DNA of 64,000 bases from Hetaerina americana (taxonomy: Eukaryota > Arthropoda > Insecta > Odonata > Calopterygidae): NCBI GenBank assembly GCA_022747635.1, contig JAKTNV010000077.1, forward strand, positions 1,490,501 through 1,554,500. The letters are read 5' to 3'. This document shows positions 37,843 to 54,181 of this stretch, in pieces. A program made the translations under genes and the position numbers. Positions within the stretch are counted from its first letter, which is position 1, and each line of letters starts with the position of its first letter. A model generated the notes under the pieces. That model saw nothing but the letters and a program-made list of their open reading frames with translations, was not told where the DNA came from and ran no database searches.

Positions 37843-39270
37843 GATTCGTATGTGGATACGGATGCGGGTACAAACCCGAATGCGCATGCGTATACTGATG
37901 CTAATGCGGATACGGAAATAGATGCGGATGCGGATACATATCCGGATGCGGAAACTAATACGGATGCGGATAAAGATTCGGCTGATGTTGCGGACACGAA
38001 ATCTCTTAAGAATACGGAAACCGATGCGGATACCGATGCAGGTACGGATACGGATTCGGTTACGGATGAGGATACGAATAAGGATGCGCATGTGGATACA
38101 TATGCTGATACGCATACGAATGTGGATGTCGACGCGAAAATGGATTCGTTAGTATATGCGGATGCAAATGTTGATACGGTTATAAAGCGGATACGAATGC
38201 ACAAACTGATCCAGACACGGATACCGATTTGGATATGGTTACGGATACGGATGTTGATACAGATACCGATGTGGATGCGGATACGGATACAGAGGCAGAT
38301 GCAGATGCTATTTAGATGCTGATATGGATGCGAGTACTGTTTTGGATGGATAAACGGAAGCAAATATGGATAAAGATGTGGATAAAGATGCGCACACGGA
38401 TGCGGATACGGATGCCGATACGGAAACAGGTACGGATATGAATTTTTATTTGGAAATGTCTCTGAAAGTAGATAAGCAGGAATGTCCGAAAAAGGATACG
38501 GATGTGGATACAAATGCGGTTTCGTATACGGATGGGGATACGGATGTGGAAACGGATGCGGAAGCGGATAAGATATTGATGCGAAAGCAGATTCCGATGC
38601 GGTTTCGTACACGGATGTGGATAGGGATGCGGATGTAAATGCCGATGCAGATACGGAATGAACCCGGATACGGATTCGGACACGGAGGCCAATACGGATT
38701 CGGACAAGGAGGGAGATACGGATGATTATAGATATGAAAATTCAGTTTTTATTACTGATGTGAATGCAGATACGGATATGGATATAGATTTGCATGGATA
38801 CGGATGGAAATTCGCATGCGGATATGCGGATGTGTGTATCGGTGAAATGCGGATATGGTTAGGGAAACGTATACGTATACGGAGGTGAATACGGATGCAA
38901 ATGCGGATACGGACATGGGTTACGATACGAATGCCGATACCGATACAGATAAGGATGCGGATATGAAATCGGATGCCAATTCGGATACGGAGACGGATAT
39001 ATTTGCAGATGCGGATGCATACAGATTCGCATACGAATGTGGATGCGGTTGCGAAAATAGATAGGTATGCGGACACGTAAACGGAAACGGATGCGGATGC
39101 ATAAACCGAAGTGGATACGAATGCAGATACGGATGTTGATGCAGATGCAGCTGCTGAAGCGAATGTTGATACGGATACGAATGTGGAAACGGATACGGAT
39201 GCCGATAACGATAACAATACGTATGCTGTTACGGATACGAATGCGGGTATAAATCAGCATTACTGCATTA

Positions 39271-39364
39271 ATACCCGTATCCGCTTCCATATCAACATCC
39301 TTATCGGCATCCTCATCATTGTATGTTTGCGCATCGGTATCCATTTCCGGGTTCGTATCCTTTA
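39271..39364 (-). repeat. Reversed hexamer patch next to spacer S16
   Basis: Second copy of 6036-6129 at offset 33235. Confidence 0.9.
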
Positions 39365-39683
39365 CAACATATATTATCATTTAACACAAGAAACCCAAAA
39401 TTTATGCTACATGACCAAAAATAAAGAAGAAAATAATTAGGTCAAAAATTTCAATACTGTTAAATGTGTACAATATACCAAAGATATGCAAAAAATGTCT
39501 TTCTATTTAAATGTAAGGTAAAGTAAGTGAGTGAATGCTTGAGATATTCTAAAGGCATTAATTACTTCCATTTTTAGAATTTTTAATTTTTATCATTTTA
39601 CCATGAAAAGTGCCAGCCCCCTTGGCTTCCATTCGTAATAAATCGTAAAAAATAACACCAAAAGGTTTCGAAGGTGCTAATAC
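39365..39683 (+). repeat. AT-rich spacer S16 (second copy of S3)
   Basis: Direct copy of 6130-6448, with the reversed hexamer patch 39271-39364 immediately before it. Confidence 0.9.
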
Positions 39684-42600
39684 GAATGTGGATACGGATG
39701 CAGATACGGATGCGGATACCGGCGTGCATGCGGAAACAGATGCGGAAATGATAGCGGAAGAAGATACTGATGTAATTGTAGATTCAGATGCGAAAGTGGA
39801 TACGGATGCGAATAGGGTTGAGGATGCGGAAAAGGAAAAATTAGATAATATAGACGGCAATGGGGATACGTATTAGGATGCGGATATGGTTAAGTATGCG
39901 GATATAAATGGGGATGCTAGGGCGGATTCAGATATCGATACAGTTGCACTTGTGGATGCAGATGAGGATATGGATACGGATGCGGATACGAACGCGGATA
40001 TCAATGCGGTTACGGATACGAATCAGGATGTGTCTTGGAAACGGAAAACGATGCGGATATGGACGCTAATGCCGATTCCGATGCTTATACGGATGTGGAT
40101 ACTGATGCGGATATGGATGAGGAAATGGATACGGATACCGATGTGGGCACGGAAGTGGATACGAAAATGGATGCCATTGCGGATACGGATGCTGATGCGG
40201 GTACGAATACGTATTCAGATACGTTGTGGATAGTAATATGGATGCTGTTAAAATTACGGAAGTTGACCTGGAAGCCAACACGGATGCGGATTCTTATGAG
40301 GATACCTATGCGGATACGGATGAGGATACGTATGCGGATACGGATGAGGATACGTCTTGCAGAGACATATGAATTCAGATGTGAAAATGGATATGAATGC
40401 GGATACGGATAGGGAACCTGATGCCAATAAGGATGTGGATGCAGATACGGATGCGAATTTGAAAACGGATGTGTATACAGATGCGATTTATTATGCGCAT
40501 TATGCAGATATGAATACTTAGCGTATCGGATCTGAATGCGGATACGGATACGCATGCGGACTCGGATACGGAATCCCAAGTGGATGCGGATGCAGATTAG
40601 GGAACGGATACCGATGCATATGCAGATTCGTATTCGGATGCGGATGCCGACGCAGATACGGATACATATGTGGATACGGATACGGTTTGGTATACGGAAA
40701 CGAATTCGGTAACGGATACATATGCGGATGCGAACTTGGGGGGGAATTCGGATATTCATACGGCAATGCTCAGAAATTAGGACACGGATATGGATGCGGA
40801 TTCGGATGCCAGACAGATTTTAATTTGGACGAGTAAATTGATCAGAATGCGGATTCAGATACGGATGCGGATACAGATGGGATTTATCATGCGGATTAGG
40901 ATACTGGTGTGACATTATAAACGGATACGGATTTCGATACGGAAGCGGATATAAATCCGGAATACAGATGCGAATACAGATGGTATTTATCATGCAGATT
41001 AGGATACAAATGCGAATTTATATACGGATATGGATTACGATACGTAAGCGGATGTAGATCCGGAAGCGAAACGCATACGGATTCGGAACCAGATATGAAT
41101 GCGGAAGAGGTGGCGGATCCGGATGCGAATACGAATCGGGTTCGGATACGGATGCGGATGCTGATGCGGATACTGTACGGATACGCATTCGGATTCTTAC
41201 ACGGAAACCATTGCCGATACGGATGCAGACTCTGAAACCGATTCTTATTAGGATACAGGCTCATATACGGATGCAGGTATACACGCAGATACGGATACAT
41301 ATGCGGATTAAGATGCGGATTTGGATACGGATGCGAATGCGGATACAGATGCTGATATGAATGACGTAAAAATTGGGGTCCCTGATGCAGATACGAATAC
41401 ATATATACGTCAGACATATATGCGTCTAGCAATGCGGATAGAGAGTGGAATTCAGATATGGATTTGGAAACGGACACGGAAAAGGACACGGATACGAATA
41501 GAAATATAAATGCCAATTTAGATGCGAATTCCGTTTGGAATGCGGATGTTGATACAAATGCAAATACAGATACGAATACGGATACTGTTGCAGATACGGA
41601 TATCAATGCGGATATGGATTCATATATGGATTCAAATACGGATGTGGATACGGATACGGATGCATATGCAGATACAGATGCGGATACGCATTTGTATAGG
41701 GATACAATTGCTGAAACGGATAAGAAGCGGATACGGATGGCGACACAGATGCCAATGCGGATTCGGATACCGATTTAAATACGGCTACGGATGCGGATGC
41801 GGACACAGATGTGAATGCGCAGCGGATACGGTTATGAAAGCGGACATTGATACGCAAGCGGATTCGGATACAGAAACAGATAGCTATACGAATACAGATT
41901 TAGAAACAAATACTGATGCAAATTAAGATTCGTAGGCGAATCTGGAAATCGACACATATACAGAAACATGCGGATACGGAATTGTGTTTGGATACGGATA
42001 AAGATGCAGATACGGATGCTGATAACAATTCTGATATAGATGACGCGACAAATGTGGACACTGATGCGGATACGGATACATATGTGGATGCGGATAGCTA
42101 TATGGATACGGATGGGAAATCTGATGAGGAAACAAAAACGGACATTGATTAAGACACGGATACGGATGCGTAAACGAATGCGGATACGGATGCCAGAGAT
42201 GTTAATTCAGATGTGGAAATTTATTAAAATTAAGCAAAAGATACGGATGCTGATTTTTATACGGACTTAAATGTAGATACGATTTATAATGCGGAATAGG
42301 AAACGGATGAGAAACCAGATGGAAATGCGGAAGATGTGGTGGATTCGGATGCGAAGACGAATAAGGGTTTAGATACGGGTGCAAGTACTAATGCGGCTCC
42401 TAATGCGGATACGGATTCCGATGCGAATAAGGATGTAGATTTTGATACGGCTTCGGATGAGGAAGTCATATCAAATACGGTTGGGGATGAGGTTGCGGAT
42501 ACCAATCGGAATACAGAAACAGATGCGAATACTAATGCGGACACGCATACCGAAGCTGATATGGATTCCCATTTGGATACGGATATGGATGTGGATTTGT

Positions 42601-44903
42601 ATACGGATGAAATTTTAAATACGGATGCTGATGCGGAACGGGTGCGGAAGCAGATTTTGATACGGCAGAAGATACGGATGACATTTAGCGTTTTGATAGG
42701 AATACGGATACTGATACGTATACAGAAGCCGATACAAATAGGGACTCGGATGTAAATACAAAGTCGCATACGGATTAAAATAGGGATGCGGACACAGATG
42801 TGAATGCATAGCGGATACGGATCTGAATGCGCATACGAATACGCATGCGGATATGGAAACCGATGCGGAGGCGTGTGTATATTTTGAAACGGATAACGAT
42901 GCGGATGCAGATTTGTATACGGATGCGGACATCGACGCAGATGCGAATACATATGCGGATACGAATGTGAATTTGGATACGGATGCGTATACGGGTGCTT
43001 ATACGGATACTGATACGGATTGGGGTATAAATGCAGCTACTGATGTGGATACGGATACAAATACGGATGCGGATAGCGATGCGGATACGGAGGTAAAGGA
43101 TATGGAAACGGACAAGGATTAGGACACGGGAGGGGATATGGATGCCAATGCGGATGCGGATACAGATTTCAATGTGGATACGGTCGCAAATGCCGTTACG
43201 CATTTGAAGGCGGATACGGATTGGAAAATGGATGCAGATGAGGAGACGGATACGGATGCGGTTACGTATGTGGATAGAATACAGAGGCGTATGCGTATAC
43301 CATACAGATACCGATACAGATAGGGATACGAATACGGATGTGAATGCCGATACGGATACGAAAGTGAATGCCGATACGGATGCATATGCGGATATGGATG
43401 CAAAAGAGGATACCGATGCGGATAACGAAGCCAATTTTGATACGAATGCGATATAAGGATGCAAAATCAAATACTGATTTGGAAACGGATACTGATGCGG
43501 ACACAAATGCGAATGTGATTGCGGAAGAGTATGCGTATGCGCATAAGGATGGGGTTGTGGAACAAGATACCGATGCGGATACGGATTAGGATAAGGATGC
43601 GAATGCGGATGCTGAAACGGATGCAAATGCGGATATGAACGGAGATGGGAATACCGATGCAGATGCGAATTTGGATGCCGATTAGGATACGGATGTTAAT
43701 CAAATTATGGTGCGGAAAAGTATAGAGATGAGGAGGGATGCAAATGTGGATGTGGTTGAGGATTCTGAACAAGTTACTAATGCGGATACAGAAGCGGTTA
43801 CGTTTACGAATGCAGATACAGCTGCGGTAATGTATACATATGCAGACACGGTTACGGCAATGGATTCGGCTAAGAATAAGGATGCGGAAAATATGTAGAT
43901 GAGGAAAAGGAGGCTGTTTCGTATGTAAATGCAGAACCCTATGGAGGTACAGAAACTAATGCGGATGCGGATTTGTTGCGGGGACGGATACATATACAGA
44001 TGCCGATGTGGATTTGAATGCGGGTACGGATACATATACAGATGCGGAGGAAGATACCGATTGAGATATGGATATGGATACGATTGTGGATATGGATACG
44101 AATATGGAATGACTTCTGATGGGAAAACAGATACGAAACGAATACGGATACCGATGTGGATTTGGATGCAAATACAGATAAGGATGCGGACAGGAATGTG
44201 AATAGAGATACGGATACCTAGGTTGATATGGATGCGGATACTAATGCAGAGAAGGATGCCGATGCGGATATGTATGGAGAAATTGATACAGATATGGATA
44301 AAGATACAGATGCGGATGCGAAACGGATGCTGATGCGAATAGGGATGCAGATGCGGATACGGATAAGAATATGGATGCTGATTCGTAACGAATGGGAAAA
44401 GGATTCGGATACGGATGCGGATAGAGATGCCAAACAGATTTGAATTCGGATTTGGAAATCGATCTAAATGCTGTTACACATACGGTTTTGGATTATGATT
44501 CTAATTCGAATATGGATTCACATTCGGTTGCGGGATTTGGAGAAGAAGACAGATACGGATACTGTTACGTATGTGGATGCGTATACGGATAGGGATACCG
44601 ATGCGGATTAGGATACGGGTACGAATGTGAATGCCGATACGGATATTAATGCGGATATGGATGCAAAAGAGGATACCGAGGCGGATACAGAAGCCAATCC
44701 ATGCGATGAAATAAACGGATGCGAAATAAAATACTTATGTGGAAACAATTACGGATGCGGACAAAAATGCGAATGTGGAAGCGGATGAATATGCGGATAC
44801 GCATGAGGATGGGGTTGCGGCACAAGATACCGATGCGGATACCGAAACGAATTTTTATGCGAATGAGCTTACGGATGCGAAATCAGATACTCTTGTGGAA
44901 ACG

Positions 44904-45078
44904 TAATAATTGTAAACGTGTGCATTGTAAACATTGTAAAGGTGTTTAAATTATGAAAAGACGTCATTCTTTTGTTTTAAAGTAAATGATTGAGGTGTTT
45001 TCAAGGCATAAAATCCATTTTTAGAAATTCGATTTTTCTCATTTCACCTTGAGAAGTGCCATTCCTCCCATGGAATAT
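44904..45078 (+). repeat. AT-rich spacer S17 (second copy of S4)
   Basis: Direct copy of 11668-11842 (offset 33236), keeping the GTAAAC/GTAAAGGT small repeats. Confidence 0.88.
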
Positions 45079-45719
45079 TGATGCTGATACGGATACAGAA
45101 GCTGATAAGGATGGAGACTTGGATGCAAATACGGATTTGGATACGGATTGAAATACGAATGCGCACACGGATGCAGACACAGATATGAATGCATAGTGGA
45201 TACGGATCTAAATACAGATACAGAAACGCATGTGGATACGGATTCATATAAGGACGCTAAATCCGACGCAGGTACGAATACATATGCGAATACGGATGTA
45301 GATTTTGATGCGGATACGGATGCGGATACGAGTGCTCATACGGATACTGATACTCATGACGCAACAACTGAGGACACAGATGCGGATTCGGATACATACG
45401 TAAATGCGGATAACGCTGCGGAAAAAGAAGTAAATAAGGATATGGAAACGGACCCGGATTAGAACACGGATTTAAATACGGATGCGAATAGAGATGTGAA
45501 TGCGGATGCGGATACGGATGCGAAAGCCGGTACGCATTCAGTAGCGAATACGGATGCAGAAACGAATTCGGATACGGATGCGGATACGGATTCGAATATG
45601 GATGCGGATGAGAATATGGATGCGCACAAGGATGATGTTGCGGAAAAAGATAAAGTGGCGGATATAAAAGCAGATTTTGATGCGGATAAATAAAGAGATG
45701 CGAAATCAACAATTGATGC

Positions 45720-45944
45720 GAAAACGTTGTAAAGGTAAACAGTAAACATTGTAAAGGTTGTTGTAAACGGTAAACATTGTAAAGGTAGACACAATGCAGA
45801 AAGTTGTGCAAAAACGTTATTCTTTTGTTTCATAGTAAATGATTGGTGTGTTTAATAGCATATAATCCATTTTTAGAATTTGAACTTTTCAAATTTCTCC
45901 GTGAAAATGCCATTTACCCTCCTTGGACAATGGATGCTATAACT
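45720..45944 (+). repeat. AT-rich spacer S18 (second copy of S5)
   Basis: Direct copy of 12484-12708. The three GTAAAGGT-containing small repeats lie at about 45726-45788. Confidence 0.88.
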
Positions 45945-46675
45945 GATACGGAACGCGGACGCGAAAGAGAACAAGGATATTGATACAGATGAGGATACGG
46001 ATGTGGTTACGCATACGGATGGGAGACATATTAAATGAATAAATTAACAGATAGATGAATTAGATGCGGAAATTGATCTGAATTTCGGATATGGATTCGG
46101 ATGCTGATGCCAATAAGGATGTGGATGCAGATGCGTATACGGATACAGATACGATTTATCATGCGGATTACTTTATGGAATCGAATTCATATAAGAATAC
46201 GGAAACGGATATGGATGATAAACTAGATCAGGGCGCTTAAGAGGTGAAGGGTATGAATGAAACGATGAATACGGGGTTGGATACGTATGCGGATTTTGAT
46301 GCATATACGGATTCAGATGCGGATATTGAGGCAAATATGGATACGGATATGGAAGGAAATGAGGTGGCTGATCCAAATGCGAATAAAGATACGGATACGG
46401 ATGCCAATACGAATTCGGATGCCGATTTGGATACGGAAATCGATATGGATGCAGATGCAGATACATATAATGATTTGCATAAGGATGCGGATGCGTAAGT
46501 TTAGAGGAATGCGCAATCGTATACGAAAACGGATGCGGAGGCATTTACCGATGGAGATACCGATTCAGATATGGAAGTAAGTGCGGATGCAGGTGTTGAT
46601 ACGGATACGGATGTGGAAACGGATACGGCTGCCGATACCAATACGTATGCTCATACGAATATGAATGCTTGTATA

Positions 46676-46795
46676 AATCAGTATCCGCATTGGCATCCGT
46701 ATCCGCTTCCGTATCAACATCCTTTTCTGCATCCGCATCATTGTACGTATCCGCATCTGTATCCGTTTCCGGGTTCGCATCCTTTTCAATATACC
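46676..46795 (-). repeat. Reversed hexamer patch next to spacer S19
   Basis: Second copy of 13440-13559 at offset 33236. Confidence 0.9.
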
Positions 46796-47103
46796 TTCCA
46801 TATTAAACCCAGAATCAATGCTCCATGACAAAAGAGTTACGTAAAATATAATTATGGCAAATATTTCATCTCTTACAAATGTGTATTTTACCTAAAATAA
46901 GTAAAAAAATGTTATTCTTATTTTTGGTAAAATGCTTGAGGTGTTCTAAAGGCATTAATTCCATTTATAGAATTTTTAATTTTTCTTATTTCACCATAAA
47001 AAGTGCCCTTTCCCCTTGGATTCCATTCGCAATAAATCGTAAACAATCGTAAAAAAATTACACCATAAAGTTCCGAGGTCTTATTTCAAATTTCGATATA
47101 AAA
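46796..47103 (+). repeat. AT-rich spacer S19 (second copy of S6)
   Basis: Direct copy of 13560-13867, preceded by the reversed patch 46676-46795. Confidence 0.88.
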
Positions 47104-49440
47104 ATGGAAACCGACGTTGATGCGAACACGGATGGGGAAATGGATGCGGAAGCGAATACTGATGTAAATGCATATTTCGATGCTCTAGCGGATACGGATG
47201 CGGATAGGGATATGAATGTAGAAACGGAAAAATATGCGGATATAGACGCGAATGCGGATACGAATGTGGAGCCGGATATGGATGAGAAGAAGGATAAAAA
47301 GGCGAATACGGATGTGTATACGGATGCTAAGGCTGATTCGGATAGAGCTGCGGATGTAGATACATATCCGGCTGGAGCAACGGATACAGTTACAGATGCA
47401 AATGTGGATGCATATGAGGATATGGATACGGATGCAGATACATAAGAGGATAGCAATGTGAATACGAATACGGATGAGGATGTGGCTTCGGATACAGAAA
47501 ACGATGCGGATACGGATGTGAATGCGGATACGGATGCGTAAACGGATGTAGATACCGATACGAAAACAGATACGGATAAGACGGATATAGATACACGATA
47601 CGGACATGAAGACGGACACAGTTCTGGATTCAAATGCGGTTGTGGTTACGGAATACGGCCACGGATGCGGATGTGGATTATGATGCGGATACAGATGCGG
47701 ATACGGATGATGTTACGGGTAATTATACGGAAATGAGTACAAATGCAGACTCTGATGGGGATACGATTACAAATGCGAATGAGGATGACGATGCGGATTT
47801 GGAGGCGCATACGGATATCGAAACGGATACGGAAACGGACACAGATTATGACACAAATGGGAATACGGATGCGGATAAGGATGCGGATAGACATGTGAAT
47901 GCGCATGCGGCTGGGATAGGAATGACGGTATGCTCACGGAAACGAATTTTGATGCCTAAAAGAATGCAGATATGGAGGCTGATACGGATGCGTTTACGTA
48001 TGTGGATGAGGATACAGACTTGGATGAGAATGCGGATACCGATGCGGATAGGGATACGAATTCAAATGTTGATGATGAAACGGATGCGAATGCGGATATG
48101 GATTTCCCGATGCGGATACATATGCGAAATTGGATAAGAATGAGGATACGAATGTGAAAACAGATACTGATGCAAAACTGATGCGGATACAGATATGAAT
48201 GTGGATGCGGATGAGGATGCGAAACAAGATAAAGGTAAGCATATAGAAGCGCTTACGTATACGCATATAGATACGGAAGCGGTTTCGTATACATATGCGG
48301 AACGGCTACATAGACGGATGCGGATAAGAATTAGGATGCTGATGGCAGATTAATGTGAATTCTAAAGCGGTAATTATGCGAATGCGGATGCGGATACGGA
48401 TACGGTTGCGCATGCTGTTGCCAATACGGATGCAAATGCAGATACGTATGCGGATTAAGAAGCGGTTACGTATATGGGTGCAGATACGCATACAGATGTG
48501 GATATGGCTACGGAAACGGATGATGAAAAGGATGCGGTTACGGATACAGATGCGCATACGGATACGGATGCGGATATCAATGCAAATTTTGTTACATATT
48601 CATAAACGGATACGATTAAAGATGCGGAATCCGATACGGGTTTGGATACCTATGAAGGTATGGATACAAATATGGATCCGGATCCATATAGAGATGCATA
48701 TGCATATACTGATGGGGATACAAGTGTGCAAACGTATGCGGATATGGAAAAGGGTGCTGAACGACCTCCGATGGGGAAAAAGTTATGGATACGGATGTGG
48801 ATCTGGCTGCAAATACGAAAAAAGAATGCGGACAGGAATGCAAATGGATATACGGACACGGATGTGGAATTTTATATGGATACTGATGCGTCAACGGATG
48901 CGGATGCAGAAGCTGATGCTGATGAAAATAACGATGCAGTTAGAGGATTAATTTAGAAATACGAATGTTGATACGGATACAGAGGCGGATACCAATGTGG
49001 TCACTGATTCAAACACGCATTCGGATACTGAATTGGACTCGGAGTTGAATACTTATAAGAGAACCGATATGAATGCATAGCGTATACGGATCTGAATGCG
49101 GTTACGGATACGCATGCGGATACGGATACGGAAACTAATGCGGAAACGGATGCAGATTTGGAAACGGATAACTATGCGGATACAGATTCGTATACATTGC
49201 AATTATCGACGAAGATATGGATGTATATGCTGATAGGGATGCGGATTTGGATACGGATACGGAAGTGTATACGGATGCTGATACGGATACTGATACGGAT
49301 CCGGGTACAAATGTGGATCATGATGCGGATACGGATACAGATGCGGATTCTGATAGCGATGTGGACGCGGAGGCGTACAAGTATATGGAAACGGATTTTT
49401 AGCACACGGAAAGTTAGGTCACGAATGCGAATACGGATGC

Positions 49441-49796
49441 GGATACACAGTTGAATGTGCATACGGATGCGGATACATATTTGAATGCGGATACGTATGC
49501 GAATGACGGTACGCTTATGGCAGCGGATACGGATGCTGAAACGAATGCCGATTAGGAGACGGTTACGGATGCGGTTACGTTCATGGAGTTTACTGACGCG
49601 AATACGGATGCGGATACATATTTGAATGCGGATACGGATGCGAATGACGGTACGCTTATGGCAGCGGATACGCATGCTAAAACGAATGCAGATAAGGATA
49701 CGGTTACGGGTGCAGATACGTTTATAGAGTTTACAGACGCGAATGCGGATACGGATGCGAATAACGTTGCGTATAAGGTTACGCATATGAATATGA
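49441..49796 (+). repeat. 141-bp higher-order tandem repeat, right arm copy 2
   Basis: Direct copy of 16205-16560 at offset 33236, with the same unit number and spacing. Confidence 0.92.
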
Positions 49797-49906
49797 ATGC
49801 TAAAACAGATGAAAAATTGGATATGGATGCAGATGGGGATACCGATGCAAATGAAAATTTTGATGCGGATAAGGGTACGGATGCGAAGTCAGATACTGAT
49901 GCCGAA

Positions 49907-50138
49907 ACGTTGTAAACAGCCTGAAGATGTAAATATTACCAAAAATTACGAAAATGTTATTCTTTTGTTTTACAGTGAATGATTCAGGGGTTATAGAGGC
50001 ATTTAACCAATTTTTTGATTTTTATTTTTATCTTTTCCACCCGCAAAAAGTGCCGTTTCGCCCCCTTAGCATCAAATCGGAAAATTCGATCGGAAAATTC
50101 GATCGTAAAAAATAACACTAAAAGGTTTTGAGCGTGTT
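49907..50138 (+). repeat. AT-rich spacer S20 (second copy of S7)
   Basis: Direct copy of 16671-16902, including the doubled CGGAAAATTCGAT. It lies in the second copy of the right-arm-only segment. Confidence 0.88.
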
Positions 50139-53100
50139 GATGCGAATGTGTAAACAGATGCTTATACCAATGAGGATACGGACGCGCATACGGACATTGA
50201 TACGAATACGGATGCGGATATGGGTATGAGTAAATTTTCGGCTAAGCATGCGGATACGAATACTCTTGCGGATAAAGAAACAGATGCGGATAACGATGGA
50301 TAAACGTCTTGCATTATTTTATGGATACGGATAGAAATAAGTTTGCGAATATGTATACAGATGCTGTTACGGATACGAATGCGGATAGGGATGTGAATAC
50401 GGATACGTCAGAAAAAAAGGATGCGAATGTGGATAAGGATAATGGGACAGATACGGATGCGCAAACTGATGTGGAAATCGATCCAGATTCGGATATGGAT
50501 ACGGATATGGATACGGATACTAATGAGAATGCGCATACGGGTGTCGATGCGAATACGGATGCAGATGCGGAAACGACTGGAGATGCTTTACGGATGCAGA
50601 AACTGATGCGTACACAGATGTGGAGAAGGATACAGATGCTAATACGGATACGTAAGTGAAAGCAGATTTGCATATGAATGCGGATACGGATGCCAATACG
50701 GATATGGATGTAGTTGTCAATTCTTATGCGGCAAAGGATTTGAATATTGTTAAGACTACGGATGTGGATGCGGAAACGGATGCGGGTTTGGATTCTGATG
50801 TTATTACATATACGGAGTTGTATATTGATGCGGAAAATATTGCGGATGCGGATACAGATGCGATTTATTCTCCGGATTAAGATACGGATTCGAATTCTTA
50901 TAATGATGCAGATGCAGATACGATGCGGATTACTATCCGGATGCGGATACGAATACGGATGAAGATAAAGATGTGAATGCGAAAGAGGTGGCGAATACGA
51001 TTCAATTACAAATACACGTTCGGAAACGGAAGCGGATACTGATGCGGATACAGATAAAGATGCAATAATGGATGCAGTTATGTATACAAATGTGAATACG
51101 GATGTCGATTCGAATACGGATATGGATAAGGGTTCGGATATCGGTCAGAATACCGATTAGCTTGCGGATAAAGATGCATATAATAATTAAGGTACGGATA
51201 CTGAGGCAGGTTTGGATACTTATGGATAAGGATAAAAATATAGGTACGAATTAGAATGTGGCTTTTAATACGGATGCTGAAGCGGAAGCGGATGCGGAAC
51301 GCAGATGCTTTTCCGGATGCAGATACGGATGCGTATACCGAAATGTATAGGGATATGGATGCTGAAATGGATACAGAAGCGGATACTGATATAGTTGCAG
51401 ATTTGGATGCGAATGCGGATACGGAGGCAGATGCAAAAATGAATGCAGAAAACGGAAAAATTTGTTGATATAGATTCGAATGTGGATACGGATGCTAATA
51501 GGAATACGGAAGTTGATACGGATGTGGAAGCGTACAGGGATGCTAATGCTAATTCGTATATGGATTTCGATATGAAATGCGGATACATATCCGGATGCGG
51601 ATACGGATACGGATGTGGATACGGATCCCAATACGTATGCAAATGAAGATATGGATACAGATGCGATTACGGATGCTTATAAGGAAGCGAATACCAATCC
51701 GGATAAGGATACTGATGAGGATATGGATTGGGAGACGGATAACGACGCGGATACTTATCTGATTTTTTATACGGATGGGGATGCCAATGCTAATACGGAT
51801 ACTTATTGCGATACGGATATAATATGGATGCTGATACAGATACAAATGCGGATGCTTAGGCGAATGCGGATGCGGATAAAGGCGCGGAGACAGATGCGAA
51901 TTTTAATACCGATGTGGCAAAAGATATGGATACATATGCTAATTCGGAAGCGGATGATGATTGGGCAGCAAATGCAGATACGGATACGGATGCAGATTAT
52001 GATGCGGACATAGAAGCGGATTCGGATAAATATCCGGATACGGAAATGAATAAAGATGGGGATAGAGATGCGAATGCGGATAAAGATCGGACACGGATGC
52101 GAATGCAGATACGGATACGGAGGCGGGGACGAATGTATTAACGGTAAAGGACACGAATGCGGATACCATTACGGATATGAATTTGGATACGAACTCGCAA
52201 ACGGATGCGGAAAAGAGACGAACGCGGACACGGATATTGATGTGCATAGGGTTGTGGATGCTGAAACGGTTACAGATGCTGATGTCAATGCGGACGCGGA
52301 TGTATACAAATGCGGATTCGAATTTCATTGCCGATGCAGATGAGATTGATTATGTCATTTAGGATACGGATTCGAATTCATATACGGATACGGATGCTAA
52401 TACGGATTCCGATGCCAATTTGGATATTTTTATAGCGGCGTATGTGGATATGGAACGAATGTCAATTCAAATATCGATGCTTATGAAGTGGTGAATACGG
52501 ATGCTTAGACGGATACTAATGCGGATACGGATGCATATATGGACACCGATGCAAATATGCATGTGCATATTAGTACAGATATGTGCGCGGATACGGATGA
52601 GGATTTTTACACGGATGTTGATGCGGAAACGGATGCTGAGGCAGATCTGATATCGGATGCAGTTATGTATACGGATACGACTTTAGTTAGGGATACAGAT
52701 GCTAATGAGGATACAGAAGCAAGAACGGAAGGGGACACGGATGTAAATACTGATTCAGATATGGATTTGCAAACGGATACAGACGTCAAATTGAAGAGAG
52801 ATGCGGATGCGGTGGCAGATACGGATTCTATTAGGGATACAGATGCAAATAGAAATGCGTATACGGATATAAACATAAATGAGGATACAAATACAGACAC
52901 ATATCTGGATTAAAATGAAAAAACGGATGCAGCTGCGGATACGGACGCGAATGCGGACGCAGATATCGATGCGTATAAGGATGCGGGTGAGGATACGGCT
53001 GCGGGTACAGATCGAATTCCAATACGGAAGCGGCTGCTGATATTGTTACGGATTTTGATTCGGATACGGATTAGAATACAGACGCATTATATTAGGGTAC

Positions 53101-54181
53101 GGTTTCGAATTCATATACGGAACGGATAACGATACGGATGCGTTTCATATTCCGGATGCGGGAACGGATACGGATACAGATGTGAATGCCGAAGCGTTGG
53201 TGGATACGGATCCGAATTCATATTCGGATATGGAGCATGTATGAATACGGATGTAGTTACGGATTCCGATGTCAATTCCAATACGGATTTGATGCGGATG
53301 AGGTGGCGGATATGGATGCGGAAACGGAAACGGATGCGAATGCAGGTACTGGTTTTGATACGGATCCTGTTAAATATATGGCTGAGCATATAGATGCGAG
53401 TGTGGATAATGCTAGACACAGATGCGGATGAAGTTGCTGACACGGATTCGATAAGGATACATAAGTTGATACGGATGGGGACAAGGATTCGAAAACGGAT
53501 TCCGATAAAATACGGATACGCATGCGGATACAATTGCGGAAATTGATGTGGGTAAGAAAGACGTTTTGAAAATGTTTACACATGTGGACACAGATTAGCA
53601 TACGTATGCGAATACCGACGCAGATAGGGATACATAATCGGATGCGGATTAGGATACTGATACGGATGCAGATGCGGATACTGATACGGATGCGGATACG
53701 GATGCTGATACGGATTCGGATACGGATATTGGTACAACTGCGGACACTAATGCGGATTGGGATGCATAGGCGGATGCAGATGTCGATGTGGATGGCGATG
53801 CGGATATGAAGGCAAATACAGCTGTTGTAACGGATACAGATAAGCGCACGGATGCGGATAAGGATGCAGATACGGATGTGGATACAGATACGGATGTGGA
53901 TATAGATGTGAATGCGGATACGGATGCGAATACTTGTACGCATACGGAAGCGGATACGGATGCGGAAACGTATGCGGATAAGGGAACGGATGTGCATGCC
54001 AATACTTAGGTGGTTGAAGATACAGACGTGGATGCAAATACGGATGCGGATTACAATGCGGATAAGGATATGGATACGAATGTGGATGCTCAAACTGATG
54101 CGAATGCGGATATGGATGCAGTTGGGTTGCCAATATGGATACAGATGCGAATATAATTGCGGATGACGACACGGATGATAA

